Source: Raskinella chloraquaticus (SeqCode) (lineage in GTDB: Bacteria; Pseudomonadota; Alphaproteobacteria; Rhizobiales; UBA4765). Taken from it: a stretch of DNA of 64,000 nt. Made by a program: the position numbers and the translations under genes. Location of the stretch: NCBI GenBank assembly GCA_002365175.1, contig DEZK01000002.1, positions 62,001 to 126,000 of the forward strand, written 5' to 3'. The notes beneath the pieces were generated by a model that worked only from the letters and a program-made list of their open reading frames with translations, was not told the DNA's origin and ran no database searches. This document shows positions 16,871 to 26,447 of the stretch, one piece after another. Position 1 is the first letter of the stretch. Each line of letters starts with the position of its first letter.

Positions 16871-16899
16871 TTGACTTGCAGGGTTCTGCGCTTCTTTGA
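16871..16899 (+). promoter_or_regulatory. Weak candidate promoter before rpsA
   Basis: TTGACT at 16871-16876, a 17-base spacer and CTTTGA. Only the -35 box is good. It lies in the 243-base spacer between cmk and rpsA, where a separate strong rpsA promoter is expected. Confidence 0.25.
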
Positions 16900-17082
16900 A
16901 GCCTGCTCTGCTTTTGCGGCAAATTCACTGTTGAACAATGAGGGTCTGGCGGCCTCGCGCCGTTTGCGCACGCTGACACGTGCGCCTTGTTCCCTGGAAA
17001 CGGGGAACACCGCCGGGTCTTCATTGCCCTGAAACACTCACCCCCGGCGCCGGCCCTCGAGAAGAGGCCCTATGGAGACCTG

Positions 17083-18798
17083 ATGAACGCGCAAGCCGCG
17101 ATGACGACCCCGACGCGCGATGATTTCGCCGCGCTGCTCGAGCAAAGTTTCAACGACGACAACATGATGGAAGGCACGGTCATCAAGGGCCGTGTGGTTG
17201 CCATCGAGAAGGATCTCGTCGTTATCGATATCGGCCTCAAGACCGAAGGCCGGGTTGCCCTGAAAGAATTCACCGGTCCTGGCCGCACCGCGCCGGTGGT
17301 TGGCGAAGAGGTCGAGGTTTATCTCGAGCGCGTCGAGAATGCGCTGGGCGAAGCCGTCCTGTCGCGTGACAAGGCGCGGCGCGAGGAAAGCTGGATCAGG
17401 CTGGAGCGCGCCTTCAAGGCCAATGAGAAGGTCAGCGGCAGCATCTTCAATACCGTCAAAGGTGGCTATACGGTTGATCTTGACGGCGCGGTGGCCTTCC
17501 TGCCGCGCAGCCAGGTCGATATCCGCCCGGTGCGTGACATCGGCCCGCTGATGCATGCGCCTCAGCCCTTCCAGATCCTGAAAATGGATCGCCGTCGTGG
17601 CAACATCGTCGTGTCACGGCGTACCGTTCTCGAAGAGACACGAGCGGATGCGCGCGCCGAACTGGTTGCCAATCTGAGCGAAGGCCAGATCATTGATGGT
17701 GTGGTGAAGAACATCACCGATTACGGTGCCTTCGTCGACCTTGGCGGCATTGACGGCCTGCTGCATGTCACCGACATCGCCTGGCGGCGCGTCAACCACC
17801 CCTCCGAAGTGCTGTCGATTGGCCAGCAGGTCAAGGTGCAGGTGATCAAGGTCAATCCCGAGACGCACCGTATCTCGCTTGGCATGAAGCAGCTCCTTTC
17901 GGATCCGTGGGACGGGATCGAAGCGAAATATCCGATCGACGCCAAATTCTCGGGCCGGGTCACCAACATCACCGATTACGGTGCGTTCGTTGAGCTTGAG
18001 CCGGGCATTGAAGGCCTGATCCATGTTTCGGAAATGTCGTGGGTCAAGAAGAACGTTCATCCCGGCAAGATCCTGTCGACTTCGCAGGAAGTCGAAGTGA
18101 TGGTGCTCGAAGTCGATTCGGTGAAGCGGCGCATCTCGCTTGGCCTCAAGCAGACGCTCGACAATCCGTGGGATGCCTTCGTCTCGAAACATCCCGTTGG
18201 TTCGACCGTTGAGGGCGAGGTCAAGAACAAGACCGAGTTCGGTCTCTTCATCGGTCTTGATGGCGAGGTTGACGGCATGGTCCATCTCTCCGATCTCGAC
18301 TGGAACCGGCCGGGCGAGCAGGTGCTCGACGAATACCAGCGCGGGCAGATGGTGACGGCCGTCGTTCTTGATGTCGATGTCGAGAAGGAGCGTATCTCGC
18401 TTGGCGTCAAGCAAGTGTCCGGCGACCCCTTCAGCGAGCCCCAGGCGGGTGACATGAAGAAGGGCTCGGTGGTGACGTGCGAGGTCATCGAGGTGAAGGA
18501 AAACGGGCTTGAGGTGAAGATCACCGGCTCCGATCTCACCGCCTTCATCCGCCGCTCCGAACTGGCGCGCGACCGGGCCGACCAGCGCCCCGAGCGCTTC
18601 GCGGTCGGCGAGAAGGTTGATGCGCGCATCACGCTCCTCGACCGTCGCGCCCGCAAGGTGCAGGTGTCGATCAAGGCTCTTGAGATGGCGGAAGAGAAAG
18701 AGGCGATTGCCCAGTATGGCTCGGCTGATTCGGGGGCCTCGCTTGGTGACATTCTCGGAGCGGCACTGCGCCAGCGTGGCGACAAGGGCGACAAATAA
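17083..18798 (+). CDS. rpsA: 30S ribosomal protein S1
   Basis: A 571-residue protein with six S1 RNA-binding repeats, recognisable from repeated blocks such as GVVKNITDYGAFVDLGGIDG, GRVTNITDYGAFVELEPGIE and GEVKNKTEFGLFIGLDGEVD. S1 binds mRNA on the small subunit and helps start translation of weakly led messages. The ATG at 17083 has GGAG five bases upstream; upstream in-frame starts would add a non-family extension. A strong terminator follows. Confidence 0.97.
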   Translation: MNAQAAMTTPTRDDFAALLEQSFNDDNMMEGTVIKGRVVAIEKDLVVIDIGLKTEGRVALKEFTGPGRTAPVVGEEVEVYLERVENALGEAVLSRDKARREESWIRLERAFKANEKVSGSIFNTVKGGYTVDLDGAVAFLPRSQVDIRPVRDIGPLMHAPQPFQILKMDRRRGNIVVSRRTVLEETRADARAELVANLSEGQIIDGVVKNITDYGAFVDLGGIDGLLHVTDIAWRRVNHPSEVLSIGQQVKVQVIKVNPETHRISLGMKQLLSDPWDGIEAKYPIDAKFSGRVTNITDYGAFVELEPGIEGLIHVSEMSWVKKNVHPGKILSTSQEVEVMVLEVDSVKRRISLGLKQTLDNPWDAFVSKHPVGSTVEGEVKNKTEFGLFIGLDGEVDGMVHLSDLDWNRPGEQVLDEYQRGQMVTAVVLDVDVEKERISLGVKQVSGDPFSEPQAGDMKKGSVVTCEVIEVKENGLEVKITGSDLTAFIRRSELARDRADQRPERFAVGEKVDARITLLDRRARKVQVSIKALEMAEEKEAIAQYGSADSGASLGDILGAALRQRGDKGDK

Positions 18799-18820
18799 GC
18801 GCTTCTTGCAAACGATATGG

Positions 18821-18850
18821 AAAAGGGGCGGCCAAAACCGCCCCTTTTTC
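18821..18850 (+). terminator. Rho-independent terminator of rpsA
   Basis: Stem AAAAGGGGCGG (18821-18831) with CCGCCCCTTTT, six-base loop, running into five T residues. It starts 22 bases after the rpsA stop and is a textbook intrinsic terminator. Confidence 0.92.
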
Positions 18851-18941
18851 CTGTCTGCCCGGTGAACAGCTTTTACACCGCGCAGGGCTCTCGCATTCGC
18901 TCATTCAATGGTAAGCTTGCCATCGTTTGAACGGGTTAGGC

Positions 18942-20234
18942 ATGCTGAAACACAAACGTATTCTTCTCATCATCGGTGGCGGGATCGCTGCCTACAAATC
19001 GCTCGAACTCATTCGCCTGCTGCGCAAGGCCGAGGCGAGTGTCCACGCCATTCTGACCAGCGCCGGCCAGCATTTCGTGACCCCCCTTTCGGTGAGCGCT
19101 CTGTGCGAGGCAAGAGTATTCACCGATCTGTTTGATCTGACCGCCGAAGCGGAGATGGGGCATATCGAATTGTCCCGCGCCGCCGATCTCGTCGTCGTGG
19201 CGCCCGCCACAGCAGATCTCATGGCCAAACTCGCCGGCGGCCTTGCCAATGATCTGGCCTCGACAACGCTGCTGGCGACCGACAAGGCGGTCTTGATGGC
19301 GCCAGCGATGAATGTGCGGATGTGGACCCATGCCGCCACCCAGCGCAATCTCGTGCAACTCATTGCCGACGGCGTTCTGTTCGTTGGCCCTGATGAGGGA
19401 CCGATGGCCTGTGGCGAATATGGACCCGGGCGGATGGCTGAGCCCACTGACATCCTGCAGGCAATCGCAGCGGCACTCGCGGGCGTCACCGCGCGGCCGG
19501 CTATGGCGGCAACCAGCACGACTGTCCCGGTGCCCAAGCCACTGCGCAGCGAAAGCCTGCCGGCGCTCACCAGTAATGCACTGCAGGGCGTGCGGGTGGT
19601 CATCACATCAGGACCGACACATGAGCCGATTGATCCGGTGCGCTATATCGCCAACCGCTCCTCGGGAAAGCAGGGCTATGCGATCGCGCGGGCGGCGGCG
19701 GCGGTTGGTGCCGAGGTGACGCTGATCAGCGGACCGGTTCAGCTTGCCCCGCCTGCCGGCGTGGAGGTGGTGCAGGTCGAATCGGCACGCGACATGCTGA
19801 ACGCGGTCGAACTGGCTCTGCCGGCTCAGGTGTTTATCGCGGCGGCGGCTGTCGCCGACTGGCGCACCGCTGCGACCGCCGGGCAGAAGATCAAGAAAGT
19901 GCCGGGCGCGCGTGGACCGACATTGGCGCTGGTTGAAAACCCCGACATCCTCGCCGCCATTGCCAAACGGCGCAAGGATCGTCCGCGCCTTGTTATCGGT
20001 TTTGCGGCCGAAACCGAAGAGGTGGTGGCTCACGCCAAGACAAAGCGCGTGCGCAAGGGCTGCGACTGGATTGTCGCCAATGACGTGACGCCGGCGAGCG
20101 GGGTCATGGGGGGTGATCTCAACACCGTTCATATCATCGACACCGGTGGCGTCGAATCCTGGCCGAAACTTGCAAAGGAGGAGGTGGCGCGCCGCCTCAT
20201 TTCGCGCATCGGCGATTATTTCGCCGCGCATTGA
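18942..20234 (+). CDS. coaBC: Bifunctional phosphopantothenoylcysteine decarboxylase / phosphopantothenate-cysteine ligase
   Basis: A 430-residue fusion enzyme for two steps of coenzyme A synthesis. The N-terminal CoaC flavoprotein half (about residues 1-190) has KRILLIIGGGIAAYKSLELI, PATADLMAKLAGGLANDL and the substrate block APAMNVRMW. The CoaB half starts near VRVVITSGPTHEPIDPVRYI and includes NRSSGKQGYAIARAA and AAAVADWR. Normal full length. The dut gene begins two bases after the stop, so the pair is likely one operon. Confidence 0.96.
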   Translation: MLKHKRILLIIGGGIAAYKSLELIRLLRKAEASVHAILTSAGQHFVTPLSVSALCEARVFTDLFDLTAEAEMGHIELSRAADLVVVAPATADLMAKLAGGLANDLASTTLLATDKAVLMAPAMNVRMWTHAATQRNLVQLIADGVLFVGPDEGPMACGEYGPGRMAEPTDILQAIAAALAGVTARPAMAATSTTVPVPKPLRSESLPALTSNALQGVRVVITSGPTHEPIDPVRYIANRSSGKQGYAIARAAAAVGAEVTLISGPVQLAPPAGVEVVQVESARDMLNAVELALPAQVFIAAAAVADWRTAATAGQKIKKVPGARGPTLALVENPDILAAIAKRRKDRPRLVIGFAAETEEVVAHAKTKRVRKGCDWIVANDVTPASGVMGGDLNTVHIIDTGGVESWPKLAKEEVARRLISRIGDYFAAH

Positions 20235-20236
20235 TC

Positions 20237-20695
20237 ATGCCGGTCTCGTCGATAAAAATCCGTGTTCTGCCGCATGGCGAAGGGTTGGCCCTGCCGCGTT
20301 ACGAGACGCGCGATGCGGCGGGAATGGATCTGCGCGCAGCCATTGACGGGGCTTCCCCTCTCACTCTGTCACCATCCTGCCGCATTCTCATCCCGACCGG
20401 TCTCATTTTCGCCATTCCGCCGGGTTTTGAAGGTCAAGTGCGTCCAAGATCGGGGTTGGCTCTGCGGCACGGCATCACGGTGTTGAATTCACCGGGGACG
20501 ATTGATGCCGATTATCGAGGAGAAGTCAGTGTGATCCTGATTAATCATGGTTCTGAAACTGTCATGATCGCCCGCGGTGAACGCATCGCCCAGCTGGTGA
20601 TTGCACCCGTCACCCGTCTTGATCTCGCCCTCGTCGATACGCTCGACGAGACGGATCGCGGCGCAGGTGGCTACGGCTCGACGGGTTTGTCGTAA
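20237..20695 (+). CDS. dut: Deoxyuridine 5'-triphosphate nucleotidohydrolase (dUTPase)
   Basis: A 152-residue trimeric dUTPase that turns dUTP to dUMP and keeps uracil out of DNA. The five motifs can be followed: AGMDLRAAI (1), RPRSGLALRHG (2), NSPGTIDADYRGEV (3, with the catalytic Asp), RGERIAQLVI (4) and the C-terminal glycine-rich RGAGGYGSTG (5). The ATG at 20237 just after the coaBC stop gives the usual length. The coaBC-dut order is common. Its stop codon overlaps the next ATG by one base. Confidence 0.96.
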   Translation: MPVSSIKIRVLPHGEGLALPRYETRDAAGMDLRAAIDGASPLTLSPSCRILIPTGLIFAIPPGFEGQVRPRSGLALRHGITVLNSPGTIDADYRGEVSVILINHGSETVMIARGERIAQLVIAPVTRLDLALVDTLDETDRGAGGYGSTGLS

Positions 20696-21123
20696 TGGTG
20701 TTGTCGCGGCGCGTCATCCTGGCGCTGCTGGCCATTTGCGATATCGCGCTGCATGCCCGGGCAAACCGGGTGTCGGCACGCGAGTTATCGCAGCGCTATC
20801 AGCTGCCCCCCCGTCACTTTGAATCGATCCTGCAGGATCTCACCCGGGCCGGCATCATTCGCGGTCAACGCGGCCCGAAAGGCGGTTATGAGCTTGCGGT
20901 CGAGCGCCGGCGCCTGCCGATCTCCGCCATTCTCGAAGCCGTCTACAAACACCCCGACAACGACATTCTGCCGCCCGATGGTCTGGCAGCCCGGCTTGTG
21001 GGTTCAGTTGTCGAGGCCGCCGACCAGCGGCTCAAATCGCTCCTCAGCGACATATCAATCGACGATGTCCTGGAACGATCCACCCTCAAGGCCGAAGTTA
21101 ATGCCGGGGATTTTTCTATCTGA
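20695..21123 (+). CDS. Rrf2 family transcriptional regulator
   Basis: A 142-residue protein with the Rrf2 winged-helix DNA-binding domain: SARELSQRYQLPPRHFESIL is the helix-turn-helix and GIIRGQRGPKGGYELAVERR the wing. It lacks the three-cysteine cluster that binds iron-sulfur in IscR or NsrR (the only Cys is residue 15), so it is more like CymR-type members that sense through a partner. It overlaps dut by one base and precedes cysK by about 115 bases. CymR controls cysteine metabolism and binds CysK in Bacillus; a similar link here is inference. Confidence 0.85.
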   Translation: MVLSRRVILALLAICDIALHARANRVSARELSQRYQLPPRHFESILQDLTRAGIIRGQRGPKGGYELAVERRRLPISAILEAVYKHPDNDILPPDGLAARLVGSVVEAADQRLKSLLSDISIDDVLERSTLKAEVNAGDFSI

Positions 21124-21239
21124 CAGACAAAATTTGGAAAATCATTTCTCCTCGTTGACGGCTGCCACCGCCAGTGCTCCCTTGCGGCAACACAAAGGCG
21201 CCGGCGCCGCTCGCGTCCGGGTTTTCAGGGAGCACGATC

Positions 21240-22216
21240 ATGTCCGATCCAAACGCCACACCGCCGGGCCATAAGCCCGGTCGCGGGCGCATTTACAGCT
21301 CGATCACGCAGACCATCGGCGATACGCCGGTCGTCCGCCTGGAGAGGCTGATGGCGCAGGCCAATGTCGGGGGAGAAATTCTCGCCAAGCTCGAATTCTT
21401 CAACCCGCTGGCAAGCGTCAAGGACCGCATCGGCGTGTCGATGATCGATACGCTGATGGAAGAAGGCTTGATCAAGCCCGACACTGTTCTGATCGAACCA
21501 ACCTCCGGCAATACCGGTATCGCGCTGGCCTTCGTGGCGGCCGCGCGTGGCCTTCGGCTTATTCTGGTGATGCCGGAGACAATGTCGATTGAGCGGCGCA
21601 AGATGCTGGCGCTCCTCGGTGCCGAGCTTGATCTTACTCCCGGCCCGCTCGGCATGAAGGGGGCGGTGGCGCGGGCGGAAGAATTACAGCGCAGCATTCC
21701 CCATTCCCTCATTCCCCAGCAATTCAAGAACCTCGCCAATCCGGCGATCCACCGGCGCACGACGGCTGAGGAAATCTGGAACGATACCGGCGGCAAGCTC
21801 GATTTCTTCGTCTCGGGCGTTGGCACGGGCGGCACCATCACCGGCGTCGGCCAGGTGCTGAAACCCCGTTTGCCCGGGCTCAAAGTGGTGGCGATCGAAC
21901 CGGAAGATTCGCCCGTTCTCTCCGGCGGCGCCCCGGCCCCCACAAGATCCAGGGCATCGGCGCGGGGTTCATACCTGATATTCTCGATCGCTCTGTCATC
22001 GATGAAGTGATGCGCATCGGTAACCAGACGGCCTTCGACACCGCCCGCAGGCTGGCGCGCGTCGAGGGTATCCCCGGCGGCATCTCGTCAGGTGCGGCGG
22101 TCGCAGCAGCGCTTGAACTGGCGGGGCGAGCGGAGAACAAGGGCAAGCGTATTCTTGTCATCATCCCCTCCTTCGCCGAGCGCTACCTGTCAACCACGCT
22201 CTTTGACGGGCTGTAG
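21240..22216 (+). pseudogene. cysK: Cysteine synthase A (O-acetylserine sulfhydrylase), frameshifted
   Basis: PLP enzyme making cysteine from O-acetylserine and sulfide. The first frame has NPLASVKDRIGVSMID with the PLP Lys, TSGNTGIALAFVAA and SGVGTGGTITGVG. At about 21935-21941, within CCCCGGCCCCC, the frame breaks. The family sequence GGAPGPHKIQGIGAGF should follow, and it continues one frame over as IGAGFIPDILDRSVIDEVM and EGIPGGISSGAAVAAAL to a stop at 22216. One missing G would account for it. Left as is, the product would lose its proper C-terminal third. A sequencing error in a GC homopolymer is possible. The ATG at 21240 follows GGGAG. Confidence 0.85.
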
Positions 22217-22299
22217 AAGCGCGCAACCTTAACGCCGCCTTAAAGCCACGCTTTTATAATGGCCTCACGAGTTCGGCCCGCCCGGCCGAGTGATGCGGG

Positions 22300-24477
22300 A
22301 TGGCGATGGCGCGCGGCAAGGCACAGAATCGGCGCGAACCTGTGTTCAGGGACGAGCGGGATGATCTGCGGGTCAGCCCTGATGATCGTGTGTCGCAGCC
22401 CGCGCGCGGACGTCCTGCGGCACCCGCCTGGGATACCGATGATGGCGAGCCACCCGAGCGCAGCGCCAGCAAAACAAAACGGCGCAATCCAGCGGCGCGG
22501 CGCGGCGCCAAGGGTTCAAAGAAAAAGCACAAACGGTCCTTTTTCGGCCGCCTTGTCTACTGGGGTTTCGTCGTCAGCCTGTGGGGCGGGCTGGCCGTCG
22601 CAGGGGTGGTTGGATGGTATGCTGCGCATCTACCGGCGATGTCGGAACTCGAAGTGCCTGAGCGCCCGCCCAATATCTCGATTGTCGGCACGTCCGGCGA
22701 CGTGCTGGTTGACCGTGGCGCCATGGGGGCGGCGGTCAAGCTTGCCGAATTGCCCAAACATCTGCCGCGTGCGGTCATCGCCATCGAGGATCGCCGCTTC
22801 TACAGCCATCTGGGGATTGATCCGCTCGGCATTGCCAGGGCCGCCGTGCGCAACCTGCTCGGTCGCGGCGTCTCGGAGGGTGGCTCGACGCTCACCCAGC
22901 AGCTTGCCAAGAACATCTTCCTCACCAGCGAGCGGACCTTCGGGCGCAAAATTCAGGAAATGATCCTGGCTCTGTGGCTTGAGGCGCGGTTTTCAAAAAA
23001 TGAGATCATCGAGATGTATCTCAACCGCGTCTATCTGGGCGCCGGCGCCTACGGCGTCGAAGCCGCCTCGCAGCGCTATTTCGGCAAATCGGCGCGGGCG
23101 GTGAACCTGCAGGAAGCCGCAATCCTTGCCGGCCTTCTGCGGGCGCCCTCGCGCTATGCGCCCTCGCGCAATCCCAAACTGGCGATCGCACGAGCCAAAA
23201 CCGTGCTCAACTCCATGGTGGAAGAGCGTTACATCAGCGACAACGACGCCAGGATCGCCGGCGCCGGGCGCCCGAGCGTCAAGCCGGCTGACGCGGCCGG
23301 CTCCTCGATCAATTATGCCGCCGACTGGGTGATGGATCTGCTGCCGACGCTGATTGGCACGATCGACAGCGATATCGTGGTTGAGACGACGATTGACGCT
23401 AATCTCCAGCGCGAGGCAGAAAAGGCGTTGCGCGAGACGCTCGACAAGGACGGCGGGCGCTATCAGGTGAGCCAGGGGGCGGTGGTGAGCATCGATGTCA
23501 ACGGCGCGGTCCGTGCGCTCGTCGGCGGCAAGACCTATAGCGAAAGCCCCTATAATCGGGCGGTGGTCGCCAGGCGCCAACCGGGCTCCGCTTTCAAGCC
23601 CTTTGTTTATCTGACCGCGCTTGAGAGAGGCCTCACGCCCGACACGGCGCGCGAGGACGCGCCGATCACGATCAAGGGCTGGTCGCCTGAAAACTACAGC
23701 CGCGATTATCGCGGGCCGGTGAGCTTGCGCGATGCGCTGGCGCTGTCGCTCAACACAGTTGCCGTCCGGCTTGGCGTTGAAGCTGGCCCGGCCAATGTGG
23801 TGCGCACCGCCCAGCGGCTCGGCATCGCCTCGTCTCTCCAGGCCAATCCCTCGCTGGCGCTTGGCACCTCGGATGTCAGCGTGCTTGAGCTGACGCGTGC
23901 CTATGCGGCCTTTGCCAATGGTGGCTTTGCGGTGCCGGCCTATGTTGTGAAATCGATCCGCACCGCCAAGGGCCGCGTGCTGTTTGATCATCTGGGGGAT
24001 GCGGGAAAGCGCGTCATCCGGCCCGAGCAGATCGCCCAGATGAACGACATGCTGGCGCGGGCGGTCGATATCGGCACGGCACGCAATGCCCGCGTGCCGG
24101 GCTGGCCGGTTGCCGGCAAAACGGGCACCAGCCAGGATTTTCGTGACGCCTGGTTTGTCGGCTATTCAGCGCAGATGGTCACCGGGGTATGGCTTGGCAA
24201 TGATGATGGAACGCCGACCAAACGCGCGTCAGGCGGTGGCCTGCCGACCGCCATCTGGAGCCGGGTGATGGGGCTTGCCCATCGCGGCCTGCCGGCGATC
24301 TCGCTGCCAGGCGCCGGACAGCCCCTGCGCGAGCCTGATCAGCCAGCCCCGCACTCGATTGATGAGATCCTGCTGGGCAGGAACGAGCGCCAAAACCCAC
24401 CACGCAGCGCCGGGCGCCCGACGGCCGCACCCTGCCAGATCAACGCCGATTTCCTGCGCTGTCTGTTTGGCGGTTAG
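22300..24477 (+). CDS. Penicillin-binding protein 1A family (bifunctional transglycosylase/transpeptidase)
   Basis: A 725-residue class A PBP that polymerises and cross-links peptidoglycan. A long basic, Arg/Lys-rich cytoplasmic N-terminus (1-80) precedes one membrane helix (about 85-108). The GT51 domain has the catalytic Glu163 in AIEDRRFYSH, plus GGSTLTQQLAKN. The transpeptidase domain has Ser430-x-x-Lys433 (PGSAFKPF), SLN at 483-485 and KTGTS from 607. The C-terminus ends with a short Cys-containing tail. The gene stands alone and its stop codon overlaps that of the convergent metallopeptidase gene. Confidence 0.93.
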   Translation: MAMARGKAQNRREPVFRDERDDLRVSPDDRVSQPARGRPAAPAWDTDDGEPPERSASKTKRRNPAARRGAKGSKKKHKRSFFGRLVYWGFVVSLWGGLAVAGVVGWYAAHLPAMSELEVPERPPNISIVGTSGDVLVDRGAMGAAVKLAELPKHLPRAVIAIEDRRFYSHLGIDPLGIARAAVRNLLGRGVSEGGSTLTQQLAKNIFLTSERTFGRKIQEMILALWLEARFSKNEIIEMYLNRVYLGAGAYGVEAASQRYFGKSARAVNLQEAAILAGLLRAPSRYAPSRNPKLAIARAKTVLNSMVEERYISDNDARIAGAGRPSVKPADAAGSSINYAADWVMDLLPTLIGTIDSDIVVETTIDANLQREAEKALRETLDKDGGRYQVSQGAVVSIDVNGAVRALVGGKTYSESPYNRAVVARRQPGSAFKPFVYLTALERGLTPDTAREDAPITIKGWSPENYSRDYRGPVSLRDALALSLNTVAVRLGVEAGPANVVRTAQRLGIASSLQANPSLALGTSDVSVLELTRAYAAFANGGFAVPAYVVKSIRTAKGRVLFDHLGDAGKRVIRPEQIAQMNDMLARAVDIGTARNARVPGWPVAGKTGTSQDFRDAWFVGYSAQMVTGVWLGNDDGTPTKRASGGGLPTAIWSRVMGLAHRGLPAISLPGAGQPLREPDQPAPHSIDEILLGRNERQNPPRSAGRPTAAPCQINADFLRCLFGG

Positions 24478-25289
24478 GCCGGCGGCACTGCCCGGCGTGG
24501 TCCAGGTGGCGGGCCATAGGCATGGAGGCTCGCGCCATTGGCGCTCATCCACGCCTTGGCGGCCGCGGTGCCCGGACATATCTCGTTGAGCAGGCGCCAG
24601 AAGTTCGGCCCGTGATTCATGTGCTTTAAATGTGCCACCTCGTGTGCTGCGACATAATCAAGAACAAGAGGCGGCGCCAGAATAAGGCGCCATGAAAACG
24701 ACAGAGCCCCATTGGCCGCGCATGATCCCCAGCGGCTTGAGCCGTCACGCAGGACAAGCCGGGCCGCGCTCGTGCCGGTCAGCGCCGTGTAGGTCGCGAC
24801 CGCCCGCTCCAGATCGCGCCGCGCTTCGGCTTTCAGGAAATCGACCAGGCGGCGCTCGACATGGGGGGTGTCGCCGGGAATGACGAGGCAGGGATACTCG
24901 CCCTCCTCCACCTGCACCCGCCCGCGATAATCTCCGCTTTCGCGCAAGCGGTGCGGTATGCCTCTGAGAGGGACCACTGCCCCGTCAGTGAACCGCAGAC
25001 GCTGCGGCTGGCGCGTCAGCCGCTCCACGATCCACGGGCGATGGCGATCGATAAACGCCGTGATCGCCGACAGCCGCAGTTGAGGTGGCGCGGTGACGGT
25101 GACCGCGCCGGTGGCGTTGGAGAGGCGCAAGGTGAGGCGACGTGAGCGCAGGCTGCGGCGCAGTGTCACCACACAGTCCTGCCCGCCCAGATCAACACGC
25201 AGCAGGGTTGCACGCGGCGGCGGACCGGCTGTGCCCCCGACCCGGTTCCTGCTTACGCCGCGCCTGAAAAGTGCTTTCATATCGATCAT
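24474..25289 (-). CDS. YgjP-like zinc metallopeptidase domain protein (DUF45 / M48-like)
   Basis: About 271 residues. The C-terminal half holds DGSSRWGSCAANGALSFSWR, LDYVAAHEVAHLKHMNHGPNFW, the YgjP-like HExxH zinc site with its downstream His, as in SprT-like/M48-type metallopeptidases of unknown substrate. The N-terminal half is a beta-rich DUF45 region (LRSRRLTLRLSNATGAVTVTAP). The start is uncertain between ATGs at 25289 and 25280; AGGA lies just before 25289. It is divergent from the ureohydrolase gene, with the two 5' ends close together. Confidence 0.8.
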   Translation of the reverse strand: MIDMKALFRRGVSRNRVGGTAGPPPRATLLRVDLGGQDCVVTLRRSLRSRRLTLRLSNATGAVTVTAPPQLRLSAITAFIDRHRPWIVERLTRQPQRLRFTDGAVVPLRGIPHRLRESGDYRGRVQVEEGEYPCLVIPGDTPHVERRLVDFLKAEARRDLERAVATYTALTGTSAARLVLRDGSSRWGSCAANGALSFSWRLILAPPLVLDYVAAHEVAHLKHMNHGPNFWRLLNEICPGTAAAKAWMSANGASLHAYGPPPGPRRAVPPA

Positions 25290-25375
25290 CGTCCTGTCGA
25301 AGAGGCATGATATCGCTGATTCGCCAAGCGCAGCCTCGCCAGGCTTCACTGGCCAGCGCAGAAAGAGGTGGCAAG

Positions 25376-26428
25376 ATGGACATCGATAAGCTCAAGCGCC
25401 TGCGCGAGCGCTATCTGACGGCCAAGGGCGGAGACATGTTCGACCCGCATTTCGCCGCCATCGCGCAGGCCCAGTTCAAGGATGGCGACAAGCGTAAATG
25501 GCCCTTTGCCGATCCGGCCACCTTTCTGGCGGCTCCCCTGCGCGCCAGCAATGACGAGGCGTCCAATATCACGGACGTTGATATCGCGCTCATCGGCGTG
25601 CCGATGGATCTGGGTGTCACGAACCGGGCCGGCGCGCGCCTCGGGCCACGAGCGGTCAGAGGAATCGAGCGCATCGGCGCCTATGAGCCAGCCCTCAAGA
25701 TGGCACCGCTCGGCGAGGCCGTGATCGCCGATATCGGCGATGTGCCGATGCGCTCGCGCTTTTCGCTTGCCGACTGCCACAGTGACATTGAGACTTTTTT
25801 TTCTAGGCTTGCCGGGCATGACATCCGGCCACTGGCGATCGGCGGAGATCATTCCATCTCCCTGCCCATTCTGAAGGCTCTGGGTGCCAAGCGCCCGCTC
25901 GGTCTCATCCACATTGACGCTCATGCCGACACATCAGGCGAGTATGAAGGGACCAAGTTCCATCATGGGGGCCCGTTTCGTCAGGCAGTCCTCGAAGGCG
26001 TCCTTGATCCCGACCGGACCATCCAGATCGGCATCCGCGGTGGTGCCGGCTGGCTGTGGGAGTTTTCCCACGAGAGCGGCATGACGATGATCGAGATGCA
26101 TGAGGTGGTGGCGATGGGGCTGCCGGCGGTCATCGCCAAAGCCCGCGAAATTGCCGGCTCGGGGCCGACGTATCTGACTTTCGATGTCGATTCGCTCGAT
26201 CCCGGCTTCGCGCCCGGCACGGGAACGCCGGAAGTGGGTGGGTTCAGCCCGCGCGAAGTGATTGAAATCCTGCGCGGCCTTGTCGGACTTGATATTGTCG
26301 CGGGCGATGTTGTGGAGGTTGCACCGCAATATGACGCCACCACCAACACCGCGCACGCGGCCGCGCAGATGGCGTTTGAAATCCTCTGCCTGATGCTGCG
26401 CGCGCCGTCCTTTCAGCGCAAAGTTTGA
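25376..26428 (+). CDS. Ureohydrolase family enzyme (agmatinase/arginase-like)
   Basis: A 350-residue manganese enzyme of the arginase superfamily that removes urea from a guanidino compound. Metal ligands are visible in GGDHSIS, HIDAHADTSGEY and TFDVDSLDPGFAPGTGTPE. The N-terminal 45 residues (KLKRLRERYLTAKGGDMFDP) extend beyond SpeB. From memory this resembles alphaproteobacterial proteins called agmatinase but possibly acting on guanidinobutyrate or similar. The ATG at 25376 follows GAGG by seven bases. It lies directly before a basic-amino-acid ABC importer, suggesting use of an imported guanidino compound as nitrogen source. Confidence 0.85.
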   Translation: MDIDKLKRLRERYLTAKGGDMFDPHFAAIAQAQFKDGDKRKWPFADPATFLAAPLRASNDEASNITDVDIALIGVPMDLGVTNRAGARLGPRAVRGIERIGAYEPALKMAPLGEAVIADIGDVPMRSRFSLADCHSDIETFFSRLAGHDIRPLAIGGDHSISLPILKALGAKRPLGLIHIDAHADTSGEYEGTKFHHGGPFRQAVLEGVLDPDRTIQIGIRGGAGWLWEFSHESGMTMIEMHEVVAMGLPAVIAKAREIAGSGPTYLTFDVDSLDPGFAPGTGTPEVGGFSPREVIEILRGLVGLDIVAGDVVEVAPQYDATTNTAHAAAQMAFEILCLMLRAPSFQRKV

Positions 26429-26447
26429 AAACGATGAAAAAACGCCC

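Noticed and set aside
22993..23991. A 332-codon minus-strand open frame inside the penicillin-binding protein gene
   Set aside because: Antisense to the transpeptidase region with intact motifs on the plus strand; His/Arg-rich composition is typical of a shadow frame.
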